Part shown: positions 18,120 to 27,022 of the stretch, piece by piece
Numbering within the stretch: position 1 is the first letter of the stretch
Layout: every line of letters begins with the position of its first letter
DNA from: Breznakibacter xylanolyticus
GTDB taxonomy: Bacteria > Bacteroidota > Bacteroidia > Bacteroidales > Marinilabiliaceae
Direction of reading: 5' to 3'
Assembly: GCF_003254275.1 (NCBI RefSeq)
Contig: NZ_QKZK01000014.1
Location: 1-64,000 of the forward strand
Length of the DNA stretch: 64,000 nt
Notes under the pieces: model-generated
What the model saw: the letters and a program-made list of their open reading frames with translations, nothing else
Databases searched by the model: none
Told to the model about the DNA's origin: nothing
Position numbers and translations under genes: made by a program

Positions 18120-18209
18120 ATGAAAAGTATGAATCACTTCATTAATGTCATCTGGGATGTGTCACGAATGACTAACTGTGTATTTGAAAAGAGATTCGGA
18201 TTTAAATAA
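18120..18209 (+). CDS. Possible 29-residue leader peptide
   Basis: ATG at 18120 preceded by gacgaggagat (a Shine-Dalgarno-like GAGGAG) opens a 29-codon frame, MKSMNHFINVIWDVSRMTNC..., ending in TAA. It lies between the candidate PUL promoter and the first structural gene, and is followed 7 nt later by a second 25-codon frame (18217-18294, MKRAMSKSIMRYRRAPGESH...). No similarity recognised. It may be a regulatory leader peptide or chance. Confidence 0.3.
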   Translation: MKSMNHFINVIWDVSRMTNCVFEKRFGFK

Positions 18210-18216
18210 TAGAAAT

Positions 18217-18294
18217 ATGAAGCGAGCCATGAGCAAGTCTATAATGAGATACAGGAGGGCTCCCGGCGAGTCCCATGAGGCCATTGATAAATAA
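18217..18294 (+). other. Leader element shared with 14988-15085
   Basis: The segment begins atgaagcgagcc and ends with aggagggctcccggcgagtccc-atga. The gap at 14988-15085 has atgaaacgagcc and aggaggcgcccaggggttttctgatga in the same order. Both sit several hundred nt upstream of a gene for an exported protein. It can be read as a 25-residue basic peptide or as an RNA element. Confidence 0.4.
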
Positions 18295-18425
18295 TTAAAC
18301 ACATTAAAACAATCATGACGATTAGTAAGCAACACACAGGAGAATCGAATTTTGTTGTAGCCAATGATTTCTAAACCTCATTGTCTTGTGTTTTGATACT
18401 CACGTCTTAATACTTTTTTTAACAC

Positions 18426-19940
18426 ATGAAATCACTCAAATTTAATTTTATGAAAACAACCAGAATGTTGAGGTGCGCATTTTTCGCATCTGTTTTGGCG
18501 GCATTCAGCTTTGTTGGGTGCGAGAAGTCGGAGATGTATACGATTGATTCTCCTGCGAATCTCCAACAGAAAATAGATTCCATCGCTTATGACCTGTTGC
18601 GGAAGAAAGAAATTGCTGATTCGATTGCAGCAGCAACAGCCGCTGCTTTGGAGGCTCGATTGATCAATGATGTGTATCAGGTTGGAGCGACGGATAATTC
18701 TACTGGATTTTGGGGAGGCCATTCTAAGTATTATCGTTTAGCCACAAATGCAGACACTGTTTACGTGAAGTTTAAGAATTTTTCCAGTGGGAAAAATGTT
18801 TGGACCAACTGGGTGCAAGCCATTACCAATGATGTGCCTCGTGGAGGTGCCGGTTATGTTGAGTATGCGATTTGGCGAGCCGATAACGCTACGGCGAATA
18901 ACATGGCTTGGGGAACTGAGAATGGTGTTTCATGGAACACATCAATGGATGGTGATGTACATAGTTTACAGCAAACGACCAACTATTCCCAAATGGCAAC
19001 TGCGAATGAAAACTTTGCAGATTTTATCAGTTTGATGAACGGCGCTGATTGTGTGGCATCTATTACGCGCGGTGATGACTCGGTATATGTGGATGTTCAA
19101 ATGACCGCCTTGTCGGGTCGGAAGTTAACAAAGAAATATTTCATTGTTGAGCGTGGTATAAAAGATAAACCTATTCGTATTTTCTGGACTGTAGATAATA
19201 GTCATCTCGTGTTTTATAAGTCATTGACGCCTGCGTTGGATGAGTATACACCTGCTTTTGATCTCGATCCAAATTGGAACAGTGGAGCTATTGAAGAACC
19301 TGTTGAAGAACCTGTTGAAGAACCTGTTTCAGTTACCTATAGAGCAGACATGACTGCAACCATTACAACGACCTCAAATGAGGTGTTTACTTATACGTAT
19401 TTTGCAGAAGGTCTGCCATATACCGGCTATGGTACATTCTTGGTTATTGAGGGAGGACATATGGTTCTAAATCCTACCGATACCTATTATTGTGCCTTAG
19501 CAGATAAAGACAAATCCAGTGCCTGGTATTATCCTTATTCATCCACAACAACTGTTGGTTTAGTGGATAATTCGACACCATGGTGGGCTCATTTCTCTAA
19601 TTATACTGCAGTTATTGGAGAAGGGTATTTCCATTATAAATTTATTAATAATACGAATGGTTTAACCAATTGGAACAACTGGTGTCTTGCTTTAACGAAC
19701 GGGCAGAATCGAAATAGCAATAATTACAAAGAGTGTTTTGTCTTACGTTCTGATAATTACGGGTGGGGTGATTACTATGTCGCCGATAATCTGACGAATG
19801 ATTATGATTGGGCGAATTTCACTGAAAACATGAAAGGAGCAACCGTTGAAATCTCCCTGAAAATTTCAGCAGAGACTTCGGCTGAACTCAAGTCGATGAG
19901 TGTTAGTAAGGCATTAATGCCCGGAGAGACCATAGAATAG
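18426..19940 (+). CDS. PUL lipoprotein with duplicated domain
   Basis: 504 residues; the ATG at 18450 is an equally good start. A lipoprotein signal ends at C32 (AFSFVGC). Two related domains follow: repeat 1 (~78-170: GATDNSTGFWGGHSKYYRL...VWTNWVQAITND) and repeat 2 (~375-460: GLVDNSTPWWAHFSNYTAV...NWNNWCLALTNG), joined by a region with a threefold EEPV linker coded by a 12-bp tandem repeat. The tryptophan-rich, duplicated beta architecture and the position just before susC suggest a surface glycan-binding protein for arabinan. The family is not one I can name. Gap to susC 43 nt, same strand. Confidence 0.75.
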   Translation: MKSLKFNFMKTTRMLRCAFFASVLAAFSFVGCEKSEMYTIDSPANLQQKIDSIAYDLLRKKEIADSIAAATAAALEARLINDVYQVGATDNSTGFWGGHSKYYRLATNADTVYVKFKNFSSGKNVWTNWVQAITNDVPRGGAGYVEYAIWRADNATANNMAWGTENGVSWNTSMDGDVHSLQQTTNYSQMATANENFADFISLMNGADCVASITRGDDSVYVDVQMTALSGRKLTKKYFIVERGIKDKPIRIFWTVDNSHLVFYKSLTPALDEYTPAFDLDPNWNSGAIEEPVEEPVEEPVSVTYRADMTATITTTSNEVFTYTYFAEGLPYTGYGTFLVIEGGHMVLNPTDTYYCALADKDKSSAWYYPYSSTTTVGLVDNSTPWWAHFSNYTAVIGEGYFHYKFINNTNGLTNWNNWCLALTNGQNRNSNNYKECFVLRSDNYGWGDYYVADNLTNDYDWANFTENMKGATVEISLKISAETSAELKSMSVSKALMPGETIE

Positions 19941-19983
19941 TACTTTGTAAGAGGATTAATCATTAAGATAAAATTAGATAATT

Positions 19984-22900
19984 ATGAAATATTCATATTT
20001 AATCCTGCTGGGATTGTTGTCGCTAGCACCGTCAACATATGCGGAAGGAACCGGCAAGGCCGAGCAATTGTCGATTGTTCAGACGGGCAACGTTACTGTA
20101 AAAGGTAAAGTTGTTGACGAAAATGGCGAGTCAGTTCCCGGGGCAACGGTACTACAAAAAGGCACCACGAATGGTATCATCACAGATATCGATGGTAATT
20201 TTACCCTTTCTGTACCTTCAGATGCTACATTGTTAGTCACTTTTATCGGTTATAAGAATGTAGAATTTATTGTGGATGGAAAAACCAATTTAGGAAACAT
20301 TACTTTGGTTTCAGATACCAAAGAACTCGATCAGGTGGTGGTTGTCGGTTATGGCACGCAAAAGAAGGCTGACCTGACCGGTTCTGTAGCCATCGTGGAT
20401 GCAGAGGCGATGAAGAAAGTCTCAAACTCGAATATCTCCACCATGCTTCAGGGGAAAGCCTCGGGGGTTCAGATTACCTCCGATGGTCAGCCGGGAGCCG
20501 ATCCTGCAGTACGCATTCGCGGGATTGGTTCGTTTGGCGATACCAATCCGCTTTATGTTGTGGACGGGGTTCCAATGGGAACTACCATTCGCGATTTCTC
20601 TCCCAATGATATCGAGACGATTCAGGTGCTGAAAGATGCATCCGCAGCTGCCATCTATGGATCTCGAGCTGCAAACGGGGTGATCATTATTACCACCAAG
20701 CAGGGTAAGAAGAACTCCCCCATGAAGATTGATTATCGAGGATACTTTGGGGTCGACCGGGTTCAAAAGGATGTGTACAATGTGATGGATGCTGATCAGT
20801 ACAAGCAGTATGTGATAATGGCATACGAAAACAGCGGCATGAGTGTTCCGGGTGGTTATAATTCGGGAAGCAGCGATTATTTGTGGACAACCGATGGCAG
20901 TGGTAATGAGAAAGCGTCTGTTGATACGGATTGGTTTGATTCTGTATTTAAAACGGGCGTTCGTCAAAATCATAATTTGAACTTTTCCGGTGGAGGAGAG
21001 AATAATACCTATAACATTGGTTTGGATTATTATAGTCAGGAGGGAACCATGGTGGGAGCCGGCCCAAATTTCGAGCGTTTCACGGCACGTATCAATAATT
21101 CGATGGATGTGAAGTTTATTAAAATCAAAACAAACATCGTTTATAGTCACAGTGATCAGGATAAAATGGCGCTCAGTAATGCCAGCGAATACGTTGAAGG
21201 GTTGTATGGCACTCAATATCCGGTGATGGCATCTGCGCTTTTAACTCCTCCGACCATCAAAGATTACGATGCATCGACCTGGGTGTTGGATGGCAAAATT
21301 CCTGCGGCGACTGAATTTACTTATGACTCTTATGGTTTTGGGACATACTACGATGATGTTCACGGAGATTTGCGCATTTCCAACGTGTTGCTTACAAACA
21401 GTCTGCTCGAGCGTAATACGAAAGTTGACCGAATTGTTGCATCTGCTTCAACAAATGTTGATGTGTTGGAAATGTTGGGGTTAAAAAGCGATAACCATAA
21501 GTTTTCTTACAATCTAAATTTGTCGTATAGTAACACCCATGTGAATAACTATACATTTGTGCCTGCCTTTATTCAAAGTACAAACGTGAAGTTATTGAAA
21601 GAGGATGAGACACTTAGTTTAGTTAATGAGTATATTGGTGATGGACTGATTGAGAATACCTTTAACTATAATGCAAAGTTAGGGCTACATCATTTTGATG
21701 CGGTTCTTGGTCAGACTTTCCAAAGCGTATATTTTAAGTCGCAAACCGGTGTGGGTAACAATTTTCCGGAGCCTTATTATCTGCAATTGTCCAATGCCGC
21801 AGAAAAGAATTCATACAGTTACGAAAGCGAACATTTATTGGCATCGTACATTGGTCGATTGAATTATAATTTTGATGGCAAATATCTTTTGTCTGCAACA
21901 GCACGTCGTGATGGATCCAGCCGTTTGTCGGCGGATGATCGTTTTGAAATCTTCCCATCTGTATCGGCCGGTTGGCGTATCGAGCGTGAAAATTTCTTTC
22001 CTGTTGACGATACCACCATTAGTTTATTTAAATTACGTGGTAGTTATGGTGAATTGGGTAACGAGAATATTGGTGAGTATCAGTATATGAATACGATGGA
22101 TCGTGGTAATTATACTTATGCATTTGCCAACAGCGTGGTGACCGGTTCTGCAATCAATACGTTTGTCAATAATGCCATTCGATGGGAGAAGAAGAAAACG
22201 CTTGACTTTGGGCTAGATTTAGCGATGTTCAATAATCAGTTGGAATTCAATTTTGACTGGTATAAATCGACCTCCGAAGATCTGCTTTATTATACCGCAA
22301 TTCCTTCTAATGGTGGTTTTAATAACTCCGGCATTACTTCGAATGCTGCAACTATGATCAATCAGGGGCTTGAGTTTTTACTGACCTACCGCAATTTTAA
22401 CCGAGCGGTGAAATACGAGATTTCGGCAAACGTCTCTACTTTCAGTAACGAAGTCACTAAATTGGGGATCAATAATGAGCCTGTAACATCCAGTATGTGT
22501 CGGACCGAAGTGGGGCAGGAAGTGGGACAGTTTTATGGCTATGTGCTTGAAGATGATGTGAGAAATTCTGATGGCACTTATAGTATTCGAAATGGCATTG
22601 CTCAAAGTCAGCGCGCAATTGACCAGCGTGTTAATTCGAAAGGATTATTCATCTCTCAAAATAAAGCTGCAGCCGGTGACCTCTTGTATAAAGATTTGGA
22701 TGAAGACGGTGTCATCACTGCAAAAGATCAGCAATTTTTAGGAAGTGGCTTGCCCGATTTTACTTATGGGATTAATGCACGTGTAGAATGGAAGGGGTTT
22801 GATTTAACCATTGCTGCTTTTGGTGCGGTTGGTTTCCAAGCAGTCGATTTTGTTGATATGGCATTGCGGAGTTCCTATGGTGCCACAAATAAAGATGTTG

Positions 22901-23244
22901 ATTTGCTAAATGCATGGACACCAACTAATACGGATGCAAGTTTGCCTCGTGTGCAAAACAAAGCTGATGTTACCAGTAATGATTATTTTAGTGACCGCTA
23001 CATACAGGATGCTTCTTATTTGAAACTTGCGAATGTGCAGTTAGGGTATAATTGTCCAGATAGTTGGTTTGGCGGGAAAATCAATGGTGTGCGTTTATAT
23101 GTATCCGGACAAAACCTGGCTACCATATCTAAATACAAAGGGTATAACGTGGACTTTGCAGGTGGTACATATACACCGGGTTATAACTATTGTTCATATC
23201 CATCACCGACATCGGTTATGTTTGGGGTCAATATGTCGTTCTAA
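19984..23244 (+). CDS. SusC-family TonB-dependent outer-membrane transporter
   Basis: 1086 residues. Signal peptide (LILLGLLSLAPSTYA), then a carboxypeptidase-D-like beta-sandwich (VTVKGKVVDENGESVPGATV...), the TonB-box region KELDQVVVVGYGTQKK, a plug domain with the SusC signature (NPLYVVDGVPMG, SAAAIYGSRAANGVIIITTK) and a 22-strand barrel ending in an aromatic residue (FGVNMSF). It takes up oligosaccharides together with the SusD partner encoded 25 nt downstream. Substrate is inferred as arabino-oligosaccharides from the GH43 and GH51 genes of the same locus. Confidence 0.95.
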   Translation: MKYSYLILLGLLSLAPSTYAEGTGKAEQLSIVQTGNVTVKGKVVDENGESVPGATVLQKGTTNGIITDIDGNFTLSVPSDATLLVTFIGYKNVEFIVDGKTNLGNITLVSDTKELDQVVVVGYGTQKKADLTGSVAIVDAEAMKKVSNSNISTMLQGKASGVQITSDGQPGADPAVRIRGIGSFGDTNPLYVVDGVPMGTTIRDFSPNDIETIQVLKDASAAAIYGSRAANGVIIITTKQGKKNSPMKIDYRGYFGVDRVQKDVYNVMDADQYKQYVIMAYENSGMSVPGGYNSGSSDYLWTTDGSGNEKASVDTDWFDSVFKTGVRQNHNLNFSGGGENNTYNIGLDYYSQEGTMVGAGPNFERFTARINNSMDVKFIKIKTNIVYSHSDQDKMALSNASEYVEGLYGTQYPVMASALLTPPTIKDYDASTWVLDGKIPAATEFTYDSYGFGTYYDDVHGDLRISNVLLTNSLLERNTKVDRIVASASTNVDVLEMLGLKSDNHKFSYNLNLSYSNTHVNNYTFVPAFIQSTNVKLLKEDETLSLVNEYIGDGLIENTFNYNAKLGLHHFDAVLGQTFQSVYFKSQTGVGNNFPEPYYLQLSNAAEKNSYSYESEHLLASYIGRLNYNFDGKYLLSATARRDGSSRLSADDRFEIFPSVSAGWRIERENFFPVDDTTISLFKLRGSYGELGNENIGEYQYMNTMDRGNYTYAFANSVVTGSAINTFVNNAIRWEKKKTLDFGLDLAMFNNQLEFNFDWYKSTSEDLLYYTAIPSNGGFNNSGITSNAATMINQGLEFLLTYRNFNRAVKYEISANVSTFSNEVTKLGINNEPVTSSMCRTEVGQEVGQFYGYVLEDDVRNSDGTYSIRNGIAQSQRAIDQRVNSKGLFISQNKAAAGDLLYKDLDEDGVITAKDQQFLGSGLPDFTYGINARVEWKGFDLTIAAFGAVGFQAVDFVDMALRSSYGATNKDVDLLNAWTPTNTDASLPRVQNKADVTSNDYFSDRYIQDASYLKLANVQLGYNCPDSWFGGKINGVRLYVSGQNLATISKYKGYNVDFAGGTYTPGYNYCSYPSPTSVMFGVNMSF

Positions 23245-23269
23245 ATTAAATTGAAAGGAGAATTTTATT

Positions 23270-25093
23270 ATGAAAATTTTAAATAGATATATCGCAATAC
23301 TGGCATTAATTGCAGGTTTATCCGGTTGCGATGACCAGCTGGATGTTGTCAATCCGAATACTCAAACAACGGATGCATTTGGGAATTCAGAGTCTGAACT
23401 CAATGAGGCTTTAATTGCATGTTATAGTCTGAGTCGCTTGGAAGGCACCAATGCTCGTGTAGGGTATGTGATGGATGCTTTACGAGGCGACGAAATCTGG
23501 AATTCATCTCAACAATGGTATCTGGCTGCCGATAATCTCAATGCTTTGTCGGATTACTTTATGCTTGAATGGCCTTGGCGCGATAATTTTTGTGTCGTGA
23601 ATCGTACTAATTTTATTTTGTCTAAAGTTGAAACGGCGCTTAAAGAGGGATCTGATTCGTATAAACAGATTAAGGGACAGGCTCTTTTCTTAAGAGCCCA
23701 GGCTTATTATAATTTAGCAATTTATTATCAGGTTTGTCCTATTGAGTTGGATTATGATGCCTATTCTGATTTGAATAATTTGTACTCTCCTTGTGCGACA
23801 CAGGATGAGGTTTGGGATCAAATTGAAGCGGATTTATCTGAAGCAATGATCCTTTTGCCATCACGTGACAAAGGAGGACAATGGGCTCAAGGGCGTGCTA
23901 CTTGTGGTTCTGCAGCCGGATATATGGTTCGTGCATTGATGTTTCGTCATAAGTTTGATAAAGCCTACATCGTGTTAAAAGACATTATGGACGGAAAATA
24001 TGGAAAGTATCGTCTGATGGACGATTATGGCGATAACTTCAGAGAAGGGACTGCTTATGAGAATAATGATGAGAGTTTGTGGGAAGTTCAGTTTATGGAT
24101 TATGGCACTGGTGGAACCAACGAAGTGTGGACGACCGGTAACCTGAACTCAGACGCAACCCAGGGGCATGCCATTGAGAGTAATTTTGCTTCTCAGGATT
24201 TTGGAAGCTGGGGTGATATTGCCGGATCAAATTGGTTGTATAACCTGTTTAAAGAAGAGAAATCTACCGATGGTTTCTTAGATCCCCGTTTGTATTGGAC
24301 TTTGGTGACTTATGAAGAAGAATACGATGCTGTGACCGGTAAACCAACTGCGGCCTATCCTTCAGGGGATGTTCGTTCCAATACGGTTTATCAGACAAAA
24401 CTTGAAAAAGATAGCTGGATGTATAAAATACGTTCGAACACGGCTCAAGGGGGCATCTCGATTGCTAAGTTTACCAATGCAAGAAATAATATCTACAAAA
24501 GTTTTGGTACCGGATTGAAATGTGGGGTGAACATTCGTTTGATGCGATATAGCGATGTGTTGCTTCGTGCAGCCGAGTGTGCCAATGAATTGGGATATAT
24601 TAAAACGGCAGTGGGGTATATTAATCAGGTGCGCGACCGCGTGAAGCTTCCTTTGCTAAAGGCCGAAGACTTTCCAAATTCAGATGCTCTTTTTGAGCAA
24701 ATTGCGAATGTGGAGCGTCCGAAAGAGTTTGGTTGTGAGTATGGTCGCGGCGCAGACTTGATCCGTTGGGGATTCTTTTATGATGCCGGACGTTTGCAGC
24801 AAATGACAGAACATGCCTATTATGTTTTGGCGCCTCAAATGACGATTCCTGATCCTGAAAACCCGGGGAAAACCAAGAGTGTTTCATATGTTGAAACCAA
24901 GGAGCTTACTTCTGCCAATGCAACCGGCTCTTCTTTTTCGAGTTATTCTAAAGGGCATGAATATTTCCCGATTTGGCAGACGCATCTCAATAATAACGTA
25001 AAGTTAGGAAGTGGTAACTCCGCCAATACCAGCACTGACAATAGCACTGCTTTCTTCCAAAAAGGATATAAGGTTCGTCCTGTTGTGAAGTGA
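23270..25093 (+). CDS. SusD/RagB-family surface lipoprotein
   Basis: 607 residues with a lipoprotein signal (ALIAGLSGC, C20). The RagB/SusD pattern is clear: DQLDVVNPNTQTTDAFGNSE at the N-terminus, KGQALFLRAQAYYNLAIYYQ (TPR-like helices) and a C-terminal region with IRLMRYSDVLLRAAECANELG, INQVRDR and ERPKEFGCEYGRGADLIRWG. It caps the SusC barrel and binds glycans outside the cell. It follows susC by 25 nt and is followed by a hairpin with a T-run before the GH43 gene. Confidence 0.95.
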   Translation: MKILNRYIAILALIAGLSGCDDQLDVVNPNTQTTDAFGNSESELNEALIACYSLSRLEGTNARVGYVMDALRGDEIWNSSQQWYLAADNLNALSDYFMLEWPWRDNFCVVNRTNFILSKVETALKEGSDSYKQIKGQALFLRAQAYYNLAIYYQVCPIELDYDAYSDLNNLYSPCATQDEVWDQIEADLSEAMILLPSRDKGGQWAQGRATCGSAAGYMVRALMFRHKFDKAYIVLKDIMDGKYGKYRLMDDYGDNFREGTAYENNDESLWEVQFMDYGTGGTNEVWTTGNLNSDATQGHAIESNFASQDFGSWGDIAGSNWLYNLFKEEKSTDGFLDPRLYWTLVTYEEEYDAVTGKPTAAYPSGDVRSNTVYQTKLEKDSWMYKIRSNTAQGGISIAKFTNARNNIYKSFGTGLKCGVNIRLMRYSDVLLRAAECANELGYIKTAVGYINQVRDRVKLPLLKAEDFPNSDALFEQIANVERPKEFGCEYGRGADLIRWGFFYDAGRLQQMTEHAYYVLAPQMTIPDPENPGKTKSVSYVETKELTSANATGSSFSSYSKGHEYFPIWQTHLNNNVKLGSGNSANTSTDNSTAFFQKGYKVRPVVK

Positions 25094-25115
25094 TAATCAA
25101 ATATTTTCAATCAAT

Positions 25116-25161
25116 AACTTCCTTATCTGTGTGTGTCCGTTAATGGGTAAGGAAGTTTTTT
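25116..25161 (+). terminator. Terminator-like hairpin inside the PUL
   Basis: aacttcctta (25116-25125) and taaggaagtt (25148-25157) pair perfectly over 10 bp with a 22-nt loop, followed by six T (25156-25161). It lies between susD and the GH43 gene, only 20 nt before the latter, so it may lower enzyme transcription relative to susCD. Confidence 0.7.
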
Positions 25162-25180
25162 ATCAAAAAAATGTTTAATC

Positions 25181-26845
25181 ATGAAAATCAAGTATTTTAC
25201 GGTTTTGGCAGTCAGTGTTCTTGCTTTTGCATTTACAGGCTGTAAAGATGATGATGTAGAACCCAATGTTGATCCGGATCCTGTTCCCTCATTCACAATA
25301 CCAACTTATGCCGATGACTATTCGTCAATTTCATCTTGGGATAACCGAAACAGTTGGAATTTGGCCAATGTACACGACCCGTCAGTTGCTTATTATAATG
25401 GTTATTATTACATGTACGGTACCGATGCTTCTTATGGTAATGCACATGACGGTCATGGTCACTTTCAGGGCAAAAGATCCAAGGATTTGGTGAATTGGAA
25501 ATGGGTGAGTGGACCATTTTACGAGCCCCCTACCTGGGTTGCCGATTCGTTAAATGCGATTCGTTCGCGCATGGGACTTGCGGCGATTGCCAAGGCTGAT
25601 ATCTCTTATGGATATTGGGCGCCAGTTATTCGGCGCATCACTGTGGATGGGAAAGAGATTTTGCGCATGTATTATAGTGTCGTGATTGATAATTTTATTA
25701 AGAGTGGTAAGGTTAATTCAGCGAAAAACTTTGATGGCAGTTGGTCTGAGCGTGCCTTTATTGGGATGTGTGAATCGACCGATCCTGCCGGAGGGATTTG
25801 GACAGATAAGGGGTATGTAACCTGTTCATCTTCTGATCGCGGGACTAATTATAGTCGTGTCAGTTATGATAAAGATTGGGATGGGTATTTTTACTATAAT
25901 GCCATTGACCCGACATACATCGTTGCGCCTGATGGCAATCATTATCTCATTTATGGCTCATGGCACAGTGGTTTTGCGCTGTTGCAAGTGGATGCCACCA
26001 CGGGTAAGCCGCTCAATCAATTGGGTGAGCCTTATGCCGCCAGCGCCAGTGAACTGGAATCCCGCTACGGTAAGCGAATCGGAACCCGTAAAGCCTCATC
26101 GCGCTGGCAGGGTAGCGAAGCACCCGAAATCATTTATAAAGATGGTTACTACTATTTGTTTATGGCCTACGATGGTTTGGATGTTCCGTACAACACACGT
26201 GTGGTTCGCAGTCAAAACATCGAAGGTCCTTATGTGGACATCAGAGGGCGTAGCTTTACCGATGGAGAAGGGGATAGCTATCCCATTGTGACCCATCCCT
26301 ATAGATTTAATCTGAGCAATGGTTGGGTTGGAATTTCACACTGCGCGATTTTTCAAAAGGAGTATACCGGGGAGTGGTTCTATATGTCGCAAGGTCGTCT
26401 GCCAGCCGGGGTTAATGGAAATGTTAACTCCAATGCCTTGATGATGGGGCACGTGCGCCGTATTGTTTGGTGTCCGGCATCTGCAAATGAGCCCGATAAC
26501 CTATGGCCCATTGCTTTGCCTCAGCGTTACGCCGGTGTGCCTGATTATGGAACGATCACCAAAGACTCGTTGGTAGGAACCTGGGAGCACATTAAATTGG
26601 AGTATGCCTTTAGCGCGCAAAATGCTGCCACTTCCCTGACACTGAATGCCGACGGTACCATGTCCGGCGCATTGACCGGTAATTGGAGTTACGATGAAGC
26701 CAAAAAGCAACTCAAGCTGGGTAATGTGATTGTTTGTGTTGAACGAGAAGTGGATTGGGAGGTTACCCCGCGTCGTGTTACATTGGTGTATGCAGGAACT
26801 GAAAAGAACCTTAATGCAACCTATTGGGGTAAACTGAAAAGATAG
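25181..26845 (+). CDS. GH43 endo-arabinanase-like lipoprotein
   Basis: 554 residues. Lipoprotein signal with C21 (LAFAFTGC), then a five-bladed propeller of GH43: the general-base Asp in NVHDPSVAYYNGYYYMYGT, a WAP motif in SYGYWAPVIRRI and the acid Glu region WQGSEAPEIIYKDGYYYLF. A C-terminal beta domain (~455-554, LVGTWEHIKLEY...TLNADGTMSG) resembles the accessory domain of bacterial arabinanases. It would cut alpha-1,5-arabinan at the surface. Fourth gene of the PUL; a terminator-like hairpin precedes it. Confidence 0.92.
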   Translation: MKIKYFTVLAVSVLAFAFTGCKDDDVEPNVDPDPVPSFTIPTYADDYSSISSWDNRNSWNLANVHDPSVAYYNGYYYMYGTDASYGNAHDGHGHFQGKRSKDLVNWKWVSGPFYEPPTWVADSLNAIRSRMGLAAIAKADISYGYWAPVIRRITVDGKEILRMYYSVVIDNFIKSGKVNSAKNFDGSWSERAFIGMCESTDPAGGIWTDKGYVTCSSSDRGTNYSRVSYDKDWDGYFYYNAIDPTYIVAPDGNHYLIYGSWHSGFALLQVDATTGKPLNQLGEPYAASASELESRYGKRIGTRKASSRWQGSEAPEIIYKDGYYYLFMAYDGLDVPYNTRVVRSQNIEGPYVDIRGRSFTDGEGDSYPIVTHPYRFNLSNGWVGISHCAIFQKEYTGEWFYMSQGRLPAGVNGNVNSNALMMGHVRRIVWCPASANEPDNLWPIALPQRYAGVPDYGTITKDSLVGTWEHIKLEYAFSAQNAATSLTLNADGTMSGALTGNWSYDEAKKQLKLGNVIVCVEREVDWEVTPRRVTLVYAGTEKNLNATYWGKLKR

Positions 26846-26945
26846 CTCATGGTTGTTGAGTGATGTGGATATATTGAAGCTCCTGCTGAACACTTTCACA
26901 CTCATGAGCATGATGATGGGAAGGAAGTGTAAAAGTATCAATCCC

Positions 26946-26994
26946 GTAATAAATACGCAACGAACCCAAGTCCCCCTTCGGGGGGGCCTTGGCT
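26946..26994 (-). repeat. Dispersed module A repeat, inverted
   Basis: Aaatacgcaacgaacccaagtccccc-ttcgggggggccttgg is the reverse orientation of the module seen at 16062. It lies between the GH43 and GH51 genes and could form a hairpin (cccccttcggggg) in the mRNA. Confidence 0.75.
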
Positions 26995-27022
26995 GTAATT
27001 ATCAATACATGAACTTTTAAAT

